This document shows positions 1 through 7,515 of a DNA stretch of 64,000 bases, one piece after another. The translations under genes were made by a program, and so were the position numbers. The DNA lies in assembly GCA_035503915.1 (NCBI GenBank), contig DATJSU010000021.1, positions 1 to 64,000 on the forward strand, read 5' to 3'. The notes beneath the pieces were generated by a model that was given only the letters and a program-made list of their open reading frames with translations, was not told the DNA's origin and did no database searches. Position 1 is the first letter of the stretch. Each line of letters starts with the position of its first letter. Source of the DNA: DATJMJ01 sp035503915 (GTDB taxonomy: Bacteria; Actinomycetota; Acidimicrobiia; Acidimicrobiales; Palsa-688).

Positions 1-911
1 GCCTTTGCTTCAGCCTTGGATGCCACTTGCGGCCCAAGAGCAGCGGTTCTGACAAGGGTTTGGGTAGCGACTTCGCTCACCTCGGTCGGCGGACGCGACC
101 GCGGAGGGTCGCCAAGTAAGGCTCCGCGCATCTCTGTGGCCGAGGCGTAGCGCCTGACTGGGTCCTTTTCCAGACTCCTTGCGACGACGGCGTCTATCGC
201 TGCTGGAACATCAGGCAAAAGGTCGGAGACGCGCTTCGGTTGAGCATGCTCGTGCTGGTACATGACCGATGCCGGGGTCTCGCCGGTAAACGGAGGGCGA
301 CCAATCAAACACTCGAACGCAAGGCATCCGACAGAGTAGAGATCAGATCGTTCGGTCGCTGAGCTACCAGCGCACTGCTCTGGCGAAAGGTAGCCGACGG
401 TGCCAAGCAGCACCCCGGTATCGGTCAACTGCGTGCCATCGCCCGAGGCGCGGGCTATTCCGAAGTCTGCAACCTTCACGACCCCGCTTGGACCCAACAA
501 GATATTTGACGGCTTGATGTCTCGATGGATGATCCCTTGCCGATGTGCCTCTGACAATCCGCTGAGAATGCCGGAGACGACCGCCAAGGTGTCGGCAAGG
601 TCGAGGCGCTGGACGCTGCGAAGGCGCTTCGCAAGCGATTCACCTTCGACAAGTTCCATCACGAGGTATGCAGCGTCCTCCTGAACCCCGTAGTCGAAGA
701 TCGTGACGATGTTGGGGTGGTTCAGCGCAGCGGCGTGGCGCGCCTCTCGCTCGAACCGGGCGAGAAAGCTTGGGTCGGCAGCTAGAACTCGCGAAAGAGC
801 CTTCACCGCAACCGTCCTGTGGAGGCGCAAGTCCAAGGCCCGCCAGACGACCGCCATGCCGCCAGTTCCGAGCCGTTCCCTTAGTTCATAGCGATCGTTG
901 AGAACGTCCAC
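1..911 (-). CDS. Serine/threonine protein kinase (PknB-like), N-terminal part, cut by window edge
   Basis: Reading leftward from a GTG at 911 (an in-frame TAG lies 12 bases upstream) gives a Hanks-type kinase. Visible elements are a glycine loop LGTGGMAVVW near residue 12, the VAVKAL lysine, the catalytic HRDIKPSNIL near residue 130, DFGIA near 150, GTVGYLSPEQ in the activation segment and RSDLYSVGCLAFECL of subdomain IX. After the kinase domain (about residue 270) a Pro/Ser/Thr-containing linker begins and the gene leaves the window. The family phosphorylates Ser/Thr on proteins involved in envelope growth, cell division or stress. Whether a transmembrane segment and sensor domain follow cannot be seen. 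Confidence 0.93.
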   Translation of the reverse strand, partial: MDVLNDRYELRERLGTGGMAVVWRALDLRLHRTVAVKALSRVLAADPSFLARFEREARHAAALNHPNIVTIFDYGVQEDAAYLVMELVEGESLAKRLRSVQRLDLADTLAVVSGILSGLSEAHRQGIIHRDIKPSNILLGPSGVVKVADFGIARASGDGTQLTDTGVLLGTVGYLSPEQCAGSSATERSDLYSVGCLAFECLIGRPPFTGETPASVMYQHEHAQPKRVSDLLPDVPAAIDAVVARSLEKDPVRRYASATEMRGALLGDPPRSRPPTEVSEVATQTLVRTAALGPQVASKAEAK

Positions 912-1100
912 AACCGGACTCTAAGTCGGGTCGCCGACGGCGGCTCGGGGAGGTAGACCCGCTCCCCCCAGGATGTCCGGTTCGGTCGTCCCACAGGGAA
1001 TCGACCTCCAAGGAGACAGCTCTTCGGAATGCTTGAGGGCAGGACTACTACCTCACACCCTTAGGGGTGCCACCGGATCGCCGCGGTCGGATGCCGGCTC

Positions 1101-1284
1101 AGCACGTGGCACCGCCTGGCTGGCTGCGGACACCAAGCGGCTCAAAGAGACCACCGCCATCGGCCTCGACGAGTACCTCTTCGTGCGAGCCGGCTTCACC
1201 AACTTCGAGAACTTCCGGATCCGGGCTCTCCTCTACGCGGGCAAGCCGAACTTCAGGGTCCTGGACTCCATCGTCGTCACGTGA
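1101..1284 (+). pseudogene. ISL3-family transposase remnant with internal deletion
   Basis: The frame ending at TGA 1282-1284 holds two separated pieces of an ISL3-type transposase. The first is DTKRLKETTAIGLDEYLFVRAG, the region of the first catalytic Asp; the second is FTNFENFRIRALLYAGKPN, the typical C-terminus. The 200 or more residues expected between them, with the remaining catalytic acids, are missing. Nothing transposase-like precedes about 1100. I see no terminal inverted repeats. It is a dead insertion-sequence scar lying about 40 bases from a tRNA gene. Confidence 0.7.
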
Positions 1285-1326
1285 GCTGGCTCACCCCGCA
1301 GAAACCGGAAGAGCCAAAAAACTGAG

Positions 1327-1398
1327 TGCGCCCCCCGGGATTTGAACCCGGAACCTGCGGATTAAGAGTCCGTTGCTCTGCCGTTGAGCTAGAGGCGC
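1327..1398 (-). tRNA. tRNA-Lys (anticodon CTT)
   Basis: The minus strand folds as a 72-nt cloverleaf. The acceptor stem is GCGCCTC/GGGGCGC with one G-T pair, the D arm is GCTC/GAGC, the anticodon loop is CTCTTAA with anticodon CTT, and the T arm is CCGGG TTCAAAT CCCGG. The discriminator is A and CCA is not encoded. One A-C mismatch closes the anticodon stem. It decodes AAG. Confidence 0.95.
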
Positions 1399-1672
1399 TC
1401 TGGCGGCTCCGCCGGCCTCCGAAGCCGGCCTAACCAACCACTGGGGCACTGTACCCCCCGCTCTCAAAGCTAGCCCGCCGTCGCCCGGGTGCCGATGAAG
1501 GTGCTGCCCCCTGACAAGTAGGCCACGACCGCCAGTTGCAGGAGGTTGCCGGGAGGCCGGCCCGCTCCTTGGGGTATGACCCTCTGGGAAGGCACGACCT
1601 ATAGTTCCGGCGCGGCCCGCCCAGTGCCACCCACGCCAGTCGGGCGCGGCCATCGCAAAGGAGATGACACCC
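1399..1672. other. Intergenic stretch without a recognisable gene
   Basis: It contains short GC-rich inverted repeats (GGCGG..CCGCC and GCCGGC..GCCGGC, about 1403-1433) upstream of the tRNA. I see no coding frame with family resemblance, and no clear promoter. Confidence 0.4.
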
Positions 1673-1840
1673 GTGTCCCCATTGCCACCACTCCCGGGCC
1701 CGGACGAGCCGCCCCCTGAACCGTGGCCCTCGCCCGAGCCCTTGCCGCCGTTGCCTCCGCCTAGCCCCTTCCCGGGCCCTGCTCCCCAGCCGGACAACCG
1801 CCAGGGTGACCAATGGGGCACCGACATACGGAGGACTTAG
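1673..1840 (+). CDS. Short proline-rich ORF, unknown
   Basis: A 55-residue frame starts at GTG 1673, eight bases after an AAAGGAG ribosome-binding site; an ATG at 1664 is also in frame. About 40% of residues are proline in PLPP/PEP runs, followed by a polar tail ending IRRT. It has no membrane segment and no recognised domain. The 3' end overlaps the end of the convergent PadR gene by four bases. The good ribosome-binding site is the only support; GC-rich DNA can produce such frames by chance. Confidence 0.25.
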   Translation: MSPLPPLPGPDEPPPEPWPSPEPLPPLPPPSPFPGPAPQPDNRQGDQWGTDIRRT

Positions 1841-2409
1841 GACCAGTCCGCTAACGACGTCACGGGCGGCACCGGTCCGCCATCGTCGAGGATGCCGGCC
1901 CGGACCTGGCCTATCGCCCAATCTGCCCACGCCACCTGCATCGAGTAAAAGCGCCTGCCAAACTCAATTGCGAGCCTTGCCGACCGGGCGGTCCCGTTGG
2001 CCGACCAGTCCCTCGTCGCCACCACGCCTTCGAGGTTCTCGAGGTGCCGGCGGTACTCTTCTCGGTCTGCTTGAAGGCACGCGACAGCCTCGTCTGGGCT
2101 CAATGACCACATGCAGAAGACTCGCAGCAGTGGCTCGTAGCGCACTGAATAGTCGGTCTCTGCCTTCTGCGCCCATACGCGGAGCGCTTGGAAGCCGGCT
2201 TCGGTGGTCTCGTAGGTTTTACGCCCGCGGGGCCCGTCGCCGGTCTGAGTGATGAGGCCTTCGGAGGCGAGCTTGGCAAGCTCGGGATAGATCTGGCCGT
2301 GCTGAGCGGGCCATACGTTGCCCATCGAGACGCTGAAGAAACGGGCGAGGTCGTAGCCGCTCATCGGTTGCCCAGCCAGTAGGGACAGCAGGCCGTGGCG
2401 AAGTGACAT
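1837..2409 (-). CDS. PadR-family transcriptional regulator
   Basis: This 190-residue protein starts with MSLRHGLLSLLAGQPMSGYDLARFF, the winged-helix N-terminus of PadR regulators. GQIYPELAKLASEGLI is the recognition region and GRKTYETTEAG the wing. The C-terminal half (from about residue 90) is the helical Vir_C-type dimerisation domain. I chose the ATG at 2409 because family homology begins exactly there. It is divergent from an MFS exporter, and the space between carries repeated TTGACATGTCAA-like palindromes, one over its own start codon. The likely role is a ligand-released repressor of the exporter and of itself (inference). Confidence 0.93.
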   Translation of the reverse strand: MSLRHGLLSLLAGQPMSGYDLARFFSVSMGNVWPAQHGQIYPELAKLASEGLITQTGDGPRGRKTYETTEAGFQALRVWAQKAETDYSVRYEPLLRVFCMWSLSPDEAVACLQADREEYRRHLENLEGVVATRDWSANGTARSARLAIEFGRRFYSMQVAWADWAIGQVRAGILDDGGPVPPVTSLADWS

Positions 2410-2486
2410 ATGAAGATCTTGACATATCCATCTTGACATGTCAAGTCAAAGACTCTACCATCAACATGTCAATCACGACATGTCAA
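2403..2486. promoter_or_regulatory. Array of five TGACAT(G)TCA-type operator elements
   Basis: A perfect 12-bp palindrome TTGACATGTCAA lies at 2433-2444. Related copies are TGACATATG near 2404-2412 (over the padR start), TTGACATAT at 2419-2427, AACATGTCAA at 2463-2472 and GACATGTCAA at 2477-2486; the last runs into the ribosome-binding site of the MFS gene. Known PadR operators have the inverted form ATGT..ACAT, which fits the adjacent regulator. Confidence 0.8.
2433..2461 (+). promoter_or_regulatory. Predicted promoter of the PadR-linked MFS gene
   Basis: TTGACA (2433-2438), a 17-base spacer and TACCAT (2456-2461) make a good sigma-70-type promoter. The -35 box is the left half of the perfect palindrome, so regulator binding would occlude polymerase directly. 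Confidence 0.6.
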
Positions 2487-2495
2487 GGAGGAGCT

Positions 2496-4097
2496 GTGCG
2501 AAACCCGACGCCCGAACAGGTCCACGCTCGACGCTGGGCCACCCTCGCTGTGCTGTGCTTGTCCCTGCTGCTCACGGTTATAGACGGCACGATCGTGAAC
2601 GTGGCCTTGCCCACCATTTCGAAGCAGTTGCATGCCTCGACGTCGGCACTCCAATGGGTAACCGACGCCTACACCCTGGCGATGGCGGGGCTCCTGCTCA
2701 GCCTGGGCAGCCTCGGTGACCGCACCGGCCGGCACCGCACGCTTGCCGGGGGGCTGCTCGTGTTTGGCGTCGGCTCGGGGCTGGCAGCGGTCTCAGGTTC
2801 TGCAGCGGCCTTGATCGGCTTTCGCGCCCTCATGGGTGCTGGCGCCGCCGCGATCATGCCTGCGACCCTGTCCATCCTGAGCAACGTCTTCACCAGCTCC
2901 GTCGAACGCGCGAAGGCAATCGCGGCCTGGTCCGCTGTCGCCGGGCTGGGAGTCGCGATCGGCCCATCCTTGGGCGGCTGGCTCCTCGAGCACTTCAGCT
3001 GGGGATCTGTCTTCGCCGTCAACCTGCCTGTAGTCGCCATCGCCCTCGTCGCGGGCCGCTATGTGGTGCCTCCATCGAAGAACCCCGACCCAAAGGCACT
3101 TGACCCCATTGGCACAGCTCTTTCGGTTATCGGCTTGGTAGCCGTCGTCTACTCGATCATCGAGGCCCCCTCCAACGGGTGGCTGAGCGCCGGCACCCTT
3201 GGGGTCGCGGCTTCCGGCTTGGCCGTGCTCGCGGCTTTCGTCGCGCTCGAACTGCGGAGCTCTCACCCGATGGTGGATTTGCGGATCTTCCGGAACCCCC
3301 GTTTCAGTGCCGCCAGCTTCGCGGTCACGATGGTCTTTCTTGCCCTTCTCGGCTGGCTGTTCCTCTTCACCCAGCAGATGCAAGTGGTGCTCGGCTACGA
3401 CCCTCTACAGGCTGGCGTGAGGGCCCTCCCCTTTGCGTTCACCCTTGCCGCGCTCTCGCAGCCTGCGGTCAAAATGGCGGCCCGGCTCGGCGCCAAGCCA
3501 GTTGTGGCCTCTGGCCTGGCGCTCATGGGTGGAGGCCTGGCGCTCATGGCGTCATCCACCACCTCCACCGGTTATGGCTACCTCCTGGCCGCGAGCATCG
3601 TCATTGCAGCTGGAATGGGCCTCGCCATGGCCCCGGCCACCGAGTCGATCATGGGTACGTTGCCACCTGCACAGGCAGGGGTTGGGTCAGCCGTCAACGA
3701 CACCACGAGGGCAGTTGGCGGGGCACTCGGAGTAGCGGTGATGGGCTCTGTCGCAGCGTCGATCTTTGCGAACAAGATCGAGCCCGTCCTGGCCGGCCTA
3801 CCGCGCCGAGATGCCGTTCTCGCGAAGGCGTCGATCAGTGCTGCAGTCACAGTTGGCCAACATGCTCCCGGCCCTGTGGGGCAGGGGATCATTGAGGGCG
3901 CCCGCCAGGCTTTCATGAGCGGTGCCCGCACGGCCGAGCTCATCGCGGTTGTCGCCGCCTTGGCCGGGTCGGTAGTTGCCGTAGTTTTCCTGCCCGCCAG
4001 GGCGACCCGGCATGCGCTTGCAGAAGACGCTTTTGTCCCCGCGCCAGCTGAGGCAGCGGCTGCCGCGGTCGAGGCACTCGAAGCACGGGCCGCCTAG
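2496..4097 (+). CDS. MFS multidrug exporter, DHA2 (EmrB/QacA) family
   Basis: This is a 533-residue, 14-helix drug:H+ antiporter. ATLAVLCLSLLLTVIDGTIVNVALP is helix 1 with the DHA2 D-x-T-I-V-N-V-A-L-P signature. LGDRTGRHRT is the loop 2-3 motif A, and GPSLGGWLLEHFSWGSVFAVNLP is motif C with its following loop. The GTG at 2496 was chosen because AAGGAGGAG ends three bases upstream; a longer in-frame reading from 2403 would start inside the operators. Expression is probably controlled by the divergent PadR regulator. The substrate is unknown; toxic hydrophobic compounds are typical. Confidence 0.93.
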   Translation: MRNPTPEQVHARRWATLAVLCLSLLLTVIDGTIVNVALPTISKQLHASTSALQWVTDAYTLAMAGLLLSLGSLGDRTGRHRTLAGGLLVFGVGSGLAAVSGSAAALIGFRALMGAGAAAIMPATLSILSNVFTSSVERAKAIAAWSAVAGLGVAIGPSLGGWLLEHFSWGSVFAVNLPVVAIALVAGRYVVPPSKNPDPKALDPIGTALSVIGLVAVVYSIIEAPSNGWLSAGTLGVAASGLAVLAAFVALELRSSHPMVDLRIFRNPRFSAASFAVTMVFLALLGWLFLFTQQMQVVLGYDPLQAGVRALPFAFTLAALSQPAVKMAARLGAKPVVASGLALMGGGLALMASSTTSTGYGYLLAASIVIAAGMGLAMAPATESIMGTLPPAQAGVGSAVNDTTRAVGGALGVAVMGSVAASIFANKIEPVLAGLPRRDAVLAKASISAAVTVGQHAPGPVGQGIIEGARQAFMSGARTAELIAVVAALAGSVVAVVFLPARATRHALAEDAFVPAPAEAAAAAVEALEARAA

Positions 4098-4111
4098 CCG
4101 CCACCCGTCTC

Positions 4112-4131
4112 ACTGAAACGATCGTTTCAGT
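4112..4131. promoter_or_regulatory. 20-bp perfect palindrome, likely TetR operator
   Basis: ACTGAAACGATCGTTTCAGT is self-complementary over all 20 bases. It sits 13 bases before the ATG of the acetyltransferase gene, whose operon ends with a TetR-family gene. The GAAACG..CGTTTC half-sites are typical of TetR operators. Autoregulation of this operon is the simplest reading. Confidence 0.75.
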
Positions 4132-4144
4132 AAGCTTGAAGGCC

Positions 4145-4654
4145 ATGGGCCAAGGGGAAGTCGTCGTGCGCCGCCTCGGCAAGCCGGGAGACCTCGGTTG
4201 GACCGTGATGGCGCATGGCGAGATCTATGACAGGGAATTCGGCTGGGACAGGAGCTTCGAAGCGCTGGTCGCCCGAGTAGTCGCCGACTTTGCAGGCGCG
4301 CACGACGACAAAAGAGAGGCAGCCTGGGTTGCCGAGGTAGGCGGGCGCAGGGTCGGCTGCGTGTACTGCGTCGATGCCGGGGAGGGGACCGCGCAGCTGA
4401 GGATCCTTCTCGTAGACCCGTCAGCTCGCGGGCAAGGCGTGGGGGGAAAGCTTGTGGACGAGTGCTTGCGGTTTGCCCGCAATACCGGGTACCGGCGCAT
4501 GCGTTTGTGGACCAACCACCCACTCGAGGCGGCGCGCCACATCTACTTGTCGCGGGGTTTCAAGCTCGTGGAAGAGTCACCGCACCACAGCTTCGGCGTG
4601 GACCTGGTCGGCCAGGTCTACGAGCTCACCTGGGAGCAAGGGCCCGCATCGTGA
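4145..4654 (+). CDS. GNAT-family N-acetyltransferase
   Basis: This 169-residue protein has a GNAT fold. WVAEVGGRRVGCVYCV forms strands 2-3, and LRILLVDPSARGQGVGGKLVDECL is strand 4 plus the acetyl-CoA pyrophosphate loop (R-G-Q-G-V-G). HIYLSRGFKLVEES closes the domain. The N-terminus (GKPGDLGWTVMAHGEIYDREFGWDRSFEALV) resembles the acetyltransferase half of MarR-GNAT fusions, here without the MarR part. A TTG at 4136 is an alternative start. The gene overlaps the next (TetR) by four bases, and a 20-bp palindrome lies just upstream. The substrate is unknown; self-protection by acetylating a toxic amine is an inference. Confidence 0.9.
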   Translation: MGQGEVVVRRLGKPGDLGWTVMAHGEIYDREFGWDRSFEALVARVVADFAGAHDDKREAAWVAEVGGRRVGCVYCVDAGEGTAQLRILLVDPSARGQGVGGKLVDECLRFARNTGYRRMRLWTNHPLEAARHIYLSRGFKLVEESPHHSFGVDLVGQVYELTWEQGPAS

Positions 4655-5247
4655 CGTCAGCACCCCAACCTGCCGAACATGCGTCTGGCGGGGCGGCCGG
4701 GTCGCAACGAAAGCAGGAGCTCCTAGAGTCCACGTACGAGTACGTGCTTCACAATGGCCTCGCCGGTCTCTCATTGCGCCCACTCGCCAAGGCGATCGGT
4801 TCCAGCCCTCGGGTCCTGCTTTTTCTGTTTGGGACCAAGGACGCTTTGGTCCAAGCCATCCTCGCGCGGGCTCGGGAGGACGAGCTTGCGGCCGTCGCCG
4901 AGCTCAGGGACGAGCGAGAGCACGGGCAGCTCACCACGGCCGCCAAGAAGATATGGGCCTGGCTCGTCGCCCCGGAGCACCGTTCTTTGCTTGTCCTTTG
5001 GGCCGAGGGTTACACGAGATCTTTGCAGCCTGCCCCCGGCCCGTGGGCGGGGTTCGCTCGCCGAACAGTCGATGACTGGCTTGATCTGCTCGCCCGCTAC
5101 CAGCCACCGGGCAGGACGCGCACGAAAACCGCAGATCTCCAGCGCACTCTCCTCCTGGCTGTGCTCCGCGGGCTCTTACTCGACCTCCTTGCTACCGGCG
5201 ACGCGGAACGCACAACGCGAGCGGTCCAATATTTCCTCGCAAATTAA
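4651..5247 (+). CDS. TetR-family transcriptional regulator
   Basis: This 198-residue protein has an N-terminal TetR helix-turn-helix: LLESTYEYVLHNGLAGLSLRPLAKAIGSSPRVLLFLFGTKDALVQAIL (about residues 20-68). The TetR-typical YYHF segment is replaced by LLFLFGTKDAL. The C-terminal helical domain is the usual ligand/dimer part. GTG 4651 overlaps the TGA of the acetyltransferase gene, so the two are translationally coupled. The perfect palindrome at 4112-4131 is the obvious target. Confidence 0.9.
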   Translation: MTSAPQPAEHASGGAAGSQRKQELLESTYEYVLHNGLAGLSLRPLAKAIGSSPRVLLFLFGTKDALVQAILARAREDELAAVAELRDEREHGQLTTAAKKIWAWLVAPEHRSLLVLWAEGYTRSLQPAPGPWAGFARRTVDDWLDLLARYQPPGRTRTKTADLQRTLLLAVLRGLLLDLLATGDAERTTRAVQYFLAN

Positions 5248-5292
5248 TTATCGGCTGCGGGCATCGGTGCGTAGCGTTTAGCCTTGGTGCCC

Positions 5293-5931
5293 ATGGTCTC
5301 CTGGCACCACGTCGTCGAGTTCACGGCTTTATCCGCATTGCTCGTTGCCATCCCCGGCCCGAGCGTGCTTTTCACGGTCAGCCGGGCGCTCACTTCTGGC
5401 CGCCGTACTGCGTTGCTGAACGTCGTCGGCAACGAGATGGGCCTAGTCGTCCAGGTGGTCGCCGTATCTTTCGGCATCGGCGCAGTGGTCGAGCGTTCAG
5501 CGAGCATTTATGCCTTCGTCAAGCTCGCCGGTGCTATCTACCTCGTTTATTTGGGCACCCAGGCTGTTCGGCACCGGCGGTCGCTCGCTGAGGCAGTGGC
5601 GCAGCGGGCCGCCCCCATAAGCACCCGCCGCGCCATGCGCGACGGGGCAATTGTTGGGGCGACCAACCCGAAGACGATCGCGTTTTTCCTAGTCGTGCTC
5701 CCCGAGTTCGCGAACAAGGCTTCCGGTGACCTCGCACTTCAGTTCCTCGTTTTGGGTGCGATCTTTCCCGTTGTCGCCCTCGCGCTGGACAGCGTCTGGG
5801 CGATCGTGGCCGGCACAGCCAGCGAATGGCTGTCGAGGTCCCCTCGCCGCCTTGCGGCAATAGGCGGTGCCGGTGGGCTCGTGATGATCGGGCTCGGCCT
5901 GACTGTCGCCGCCACCGGGCGCAAGGAATGA
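5293..5931 (+). CDS. LysE/RhtB-family amino-acid exporter
   Basis: This protein of about 212 residues has six predicted membrane segments. FTALSALLVAIPGPSVLFTVSRALTSGRR is the N-terminal LysE signature (PGP after helix 1), and KLAGAIYLVYLGTQAVRHRR is helix 3 with its cytoplasmic end. GATNPKTIAFFLVVLPEF is the conserved N-P-K segment before helix 4. Starts at TTG 5284, GTG 5287 or ATG 5293 are all in frame; none has a strong ribosome-binding site and I took the ATG. The family exports amino acids or their derivatives. It overlaps the next gene by four bases (ATGA). Confidence 0.9.
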   Translation: MVSWHHVVEFTALSALLVAIPGPSVLFTVSRALTSGRRTALLNVVGNEMGLVVQVVAVSFGIGAVVERSASIYAFVKLAGAIYLVYLGTQAVRHRRSLAEAVAQRAAPISTRRAMRDGAIVGATNPKTIAFFLVVLPEFANKASGDLALQFLVLGAIFPVVALALDSVWAIVAGTASEWLSRSPRRLAAIGGAGGLVMIGLGLTVAATGRKE

Positions 5932-6473
5932 CGAGCACGTTCAGCGTGGCGCGCCTTAGCGGGCCTCCCGCGTCCGAGCGGCCGGATCTGTTGGCTGCCT
6001 CGACGCTTTTGGCGCTGACTTCACTCGGCTGGCTCGACCAGGTCGGGCTGGCTGAGATCGACCCCGGGATCTCCGACACAGCCGCCACCCGCGACGCCTA
6101 TGGGCTCCCCGACGAGGCGCTTGCCAACTGCGTGGTCGTGTCGGGCAAGAGGGAGGGCGAAGAGCGTTTTGCCGCTTGCGTCGTGCTTTCCTCCACTCGA
6201 GCCGACGTCAACGGCCTCGCCCGGCGCCGGTTGGACGTGCGCAAGGCGTCTTTTCTCCCGAGGGAGCAGGCCGTCGCGCTCACCGGTATGGAGTACGGAG
6301 GGATCACGGCCTTCGGCCTCCCCGAGGACTGGCCCCTGCTCGTCGACAGCCGAGTGGCCCGGGCCCGCCTCGTCGTAATGGGCTCGGGCGTGCGACGCTC
6401 GAAACTTCTCGTGCCAGGGGAGATGGTAGGCAAGCTCCCTCGGGCCGAGGTCCTACCCCGCTTGGGCATATAG
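5928..6473 (+). CDS. YbaK/ProX-type aminoacyl-tRNA deacylase domain protein
   Basis: This 181-residue protein belongs to the YbaK/EbsC family, which hydrolyses mischarged aminoacyl-tRNAs in trans. Markers are NCVVVSGKREGEERFAACVV, DVRKASFLPREQAVALTGMEYGGITAFGLP (the conserved G-x-x-x-x-G-G-I-T-x-F-G-L segment) and a C-terminal GSGVRRSKLLVPGE that matches the G-x-G-x-x-x-x-K-L core. ATG 5928 overlaps the stop of the LysE exporter gene. Which tRNA it edits cannot be told from sequence. Confidence 0.88.
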   Translation: MTSTFSVARLSGPPASERPDLLAASTLLALTSLGWLDQVGLAEIDPGISDTAATRDAYGLPDEALANCVVVSGKREGEERFAACVVLSSTRADVNGLARRRLDVRKASFLPREQAVALTGMEYGGITAFGLPEDWPLLVDSRVARARLVVMGSGVRRSKLLVPGEMVGKLPRAEVLPRLGI

Positions 6474-6504
6474 ACGGCTAGTTTTGTTCCTTGAAGGCGA
6501 AACG

Positions 6505-7515
6505 ATGACCTTGCCAGCCAACACTCACATCCTCGACCTCGAGCTCGACCTGTCCCAGCACTTGGACGAGCTCGAGCTTGACGAGAGCGACGACGACGAC
6601 GAGCCCATCCTGCGCTGGAAGGACGGTCGCGAGGTGGACACGTGGCGCGAGGGCTACCCCTACGCAACACGCCTACCGCGCCCGGAGTACGAAAAGCTCA
6701 AGCGCCTCCTCCAGATTGAACTGCTCAAGTTGCAGAACTGGGTGAAGGACACGGGCCAGCGCATCGTGGTCCTCTTCGAAGGGCGGGACGCGGCGGGCAA
6801 GGGTGGCACCATAAAGCGCTTTACCGAGCACCTCAACCCGAGGGGTTCGAGCGTCGTGGCCTTGGAAAAGCCCAATGAACGAGAGCAGGGGGAGTGGTAC
6901 TTCCAGCGCTACGTAGCGCGCCTTCCTTCCCGAGGTGAAATGGTGCTCTTCGACCGCTCGTGGTACAACCGGGCCGGCGTCGAGCGCGTCATGGGTTATT
7001 GCACCGAAGAGGAGTACCTGCGCTTCATGGTGCAGACGCCCGAGCTCGAACGGCTCCTTACCGGCGATGGGATCGCGCTCTTCAAATTGTGGTTTTCTGT
7101 TTCACGCGCCGAGCAACGCACCCGTTTCCTCATCCGCCAGGTGGACCCGGTTAGGCAGTGGAAGCTCAGCCCCACGGATCTGGCCTCGCTCGGTCGGTGG
7201 GACGACTACACGCGTGCTAAGGAAGCGATGTTCGTTGCTACGGACACTCGCTATGCGCCGTGGACCGTCGTGAAAAGCAACGATAAAAAACGAGCTCGGC
7301 TGAACGCAATGCTGCACGTGCTCAATTCTTTCGACTACCCGCGCAAGCGCAGCGACGTCGTCGGGCCGCCCGACCCGCTCGTCGTTGGCCCTGCCTCATC
7401 GGTTTATGAGCATGGCGAAACTCCCGGAGGGCCAAGGCCCGAGCTGGCTGATGGGCACAGGACTGTGCACCCCGTCGCGCCCTCTGCCCTTCAGGTTGCT
7501 CCTGCCGGCACGTAG
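6505..7515 (+). CDS. ppk2: Polyphosphate kinase 2 (PPK2 family)
   Basis: This 336-residue PPK2 opens with an acidic tract (LDELELDESDDDDEP), then WREGYPYATRLPRPEYE typical of class I PPK2. Walker A is LFEGRDAAGKGGTIKRF, the lid segment is LNPRGSSVVAL, and Walker B is VLFDRSWYNRAGVE. PPK2 enzymes make NTPs from polyphosphate and NDPs, or run in reverse. The ATG at 6505 follows GAAGGCGAAACG; an upstream TTG is less likely. The C-terminus extends past the usual NSFDYPRK end by about 60 residues of low-complexity sequence, and the last 25 bases overlap the convergent radical SAM gene. Confidence 0.93.
   Translation: MTLPANTHILDLELDLSQHLDELELDESDDDDEPILRWKDGREVDTWREGYPYATRLPRPEYEKLKRLLQIELLKLQNWVKDTGQRIVVLFEGRDAAGKGGTIKRFTEHLNPRGSSVVALEKPNEREQGEWYFQRYVARLPSRGEMVLFDRSWYNRAGVERVMGYCTEEEYLRFMVQTPELERLLTGDGIALFKLWFSVSRAEQRTRFLIRQVDPVRQWKLSPTDLASLGRWDDYTRAKEAMFVATDTRYAPWTVVKSNDKKRARLNAMLHVLNSFDYPRKRSDVVGPPDPLVVGPASSVYEHGETPGGPRPELADGHRTVHPVAPSALQVAPAGT

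Noticed and set aside
1403..1470. Possible second tRNA on the minus strand next to tRNA-Lys (D-arm-like GTGGTTGGTTAG and a GCCGGC stem with 7-nt loop)
   Set aside because: No T arm or matching acceptor stem; the sequence runs straight into tRNA-Lys. At best a decayed half.
1291..1827. Long minus-strand reading frame rich in Gly/Ser
   Set aside because: It runs through the tRNA gene and its N-terminus is the complement of the proline-rich frame; no family resemblance.
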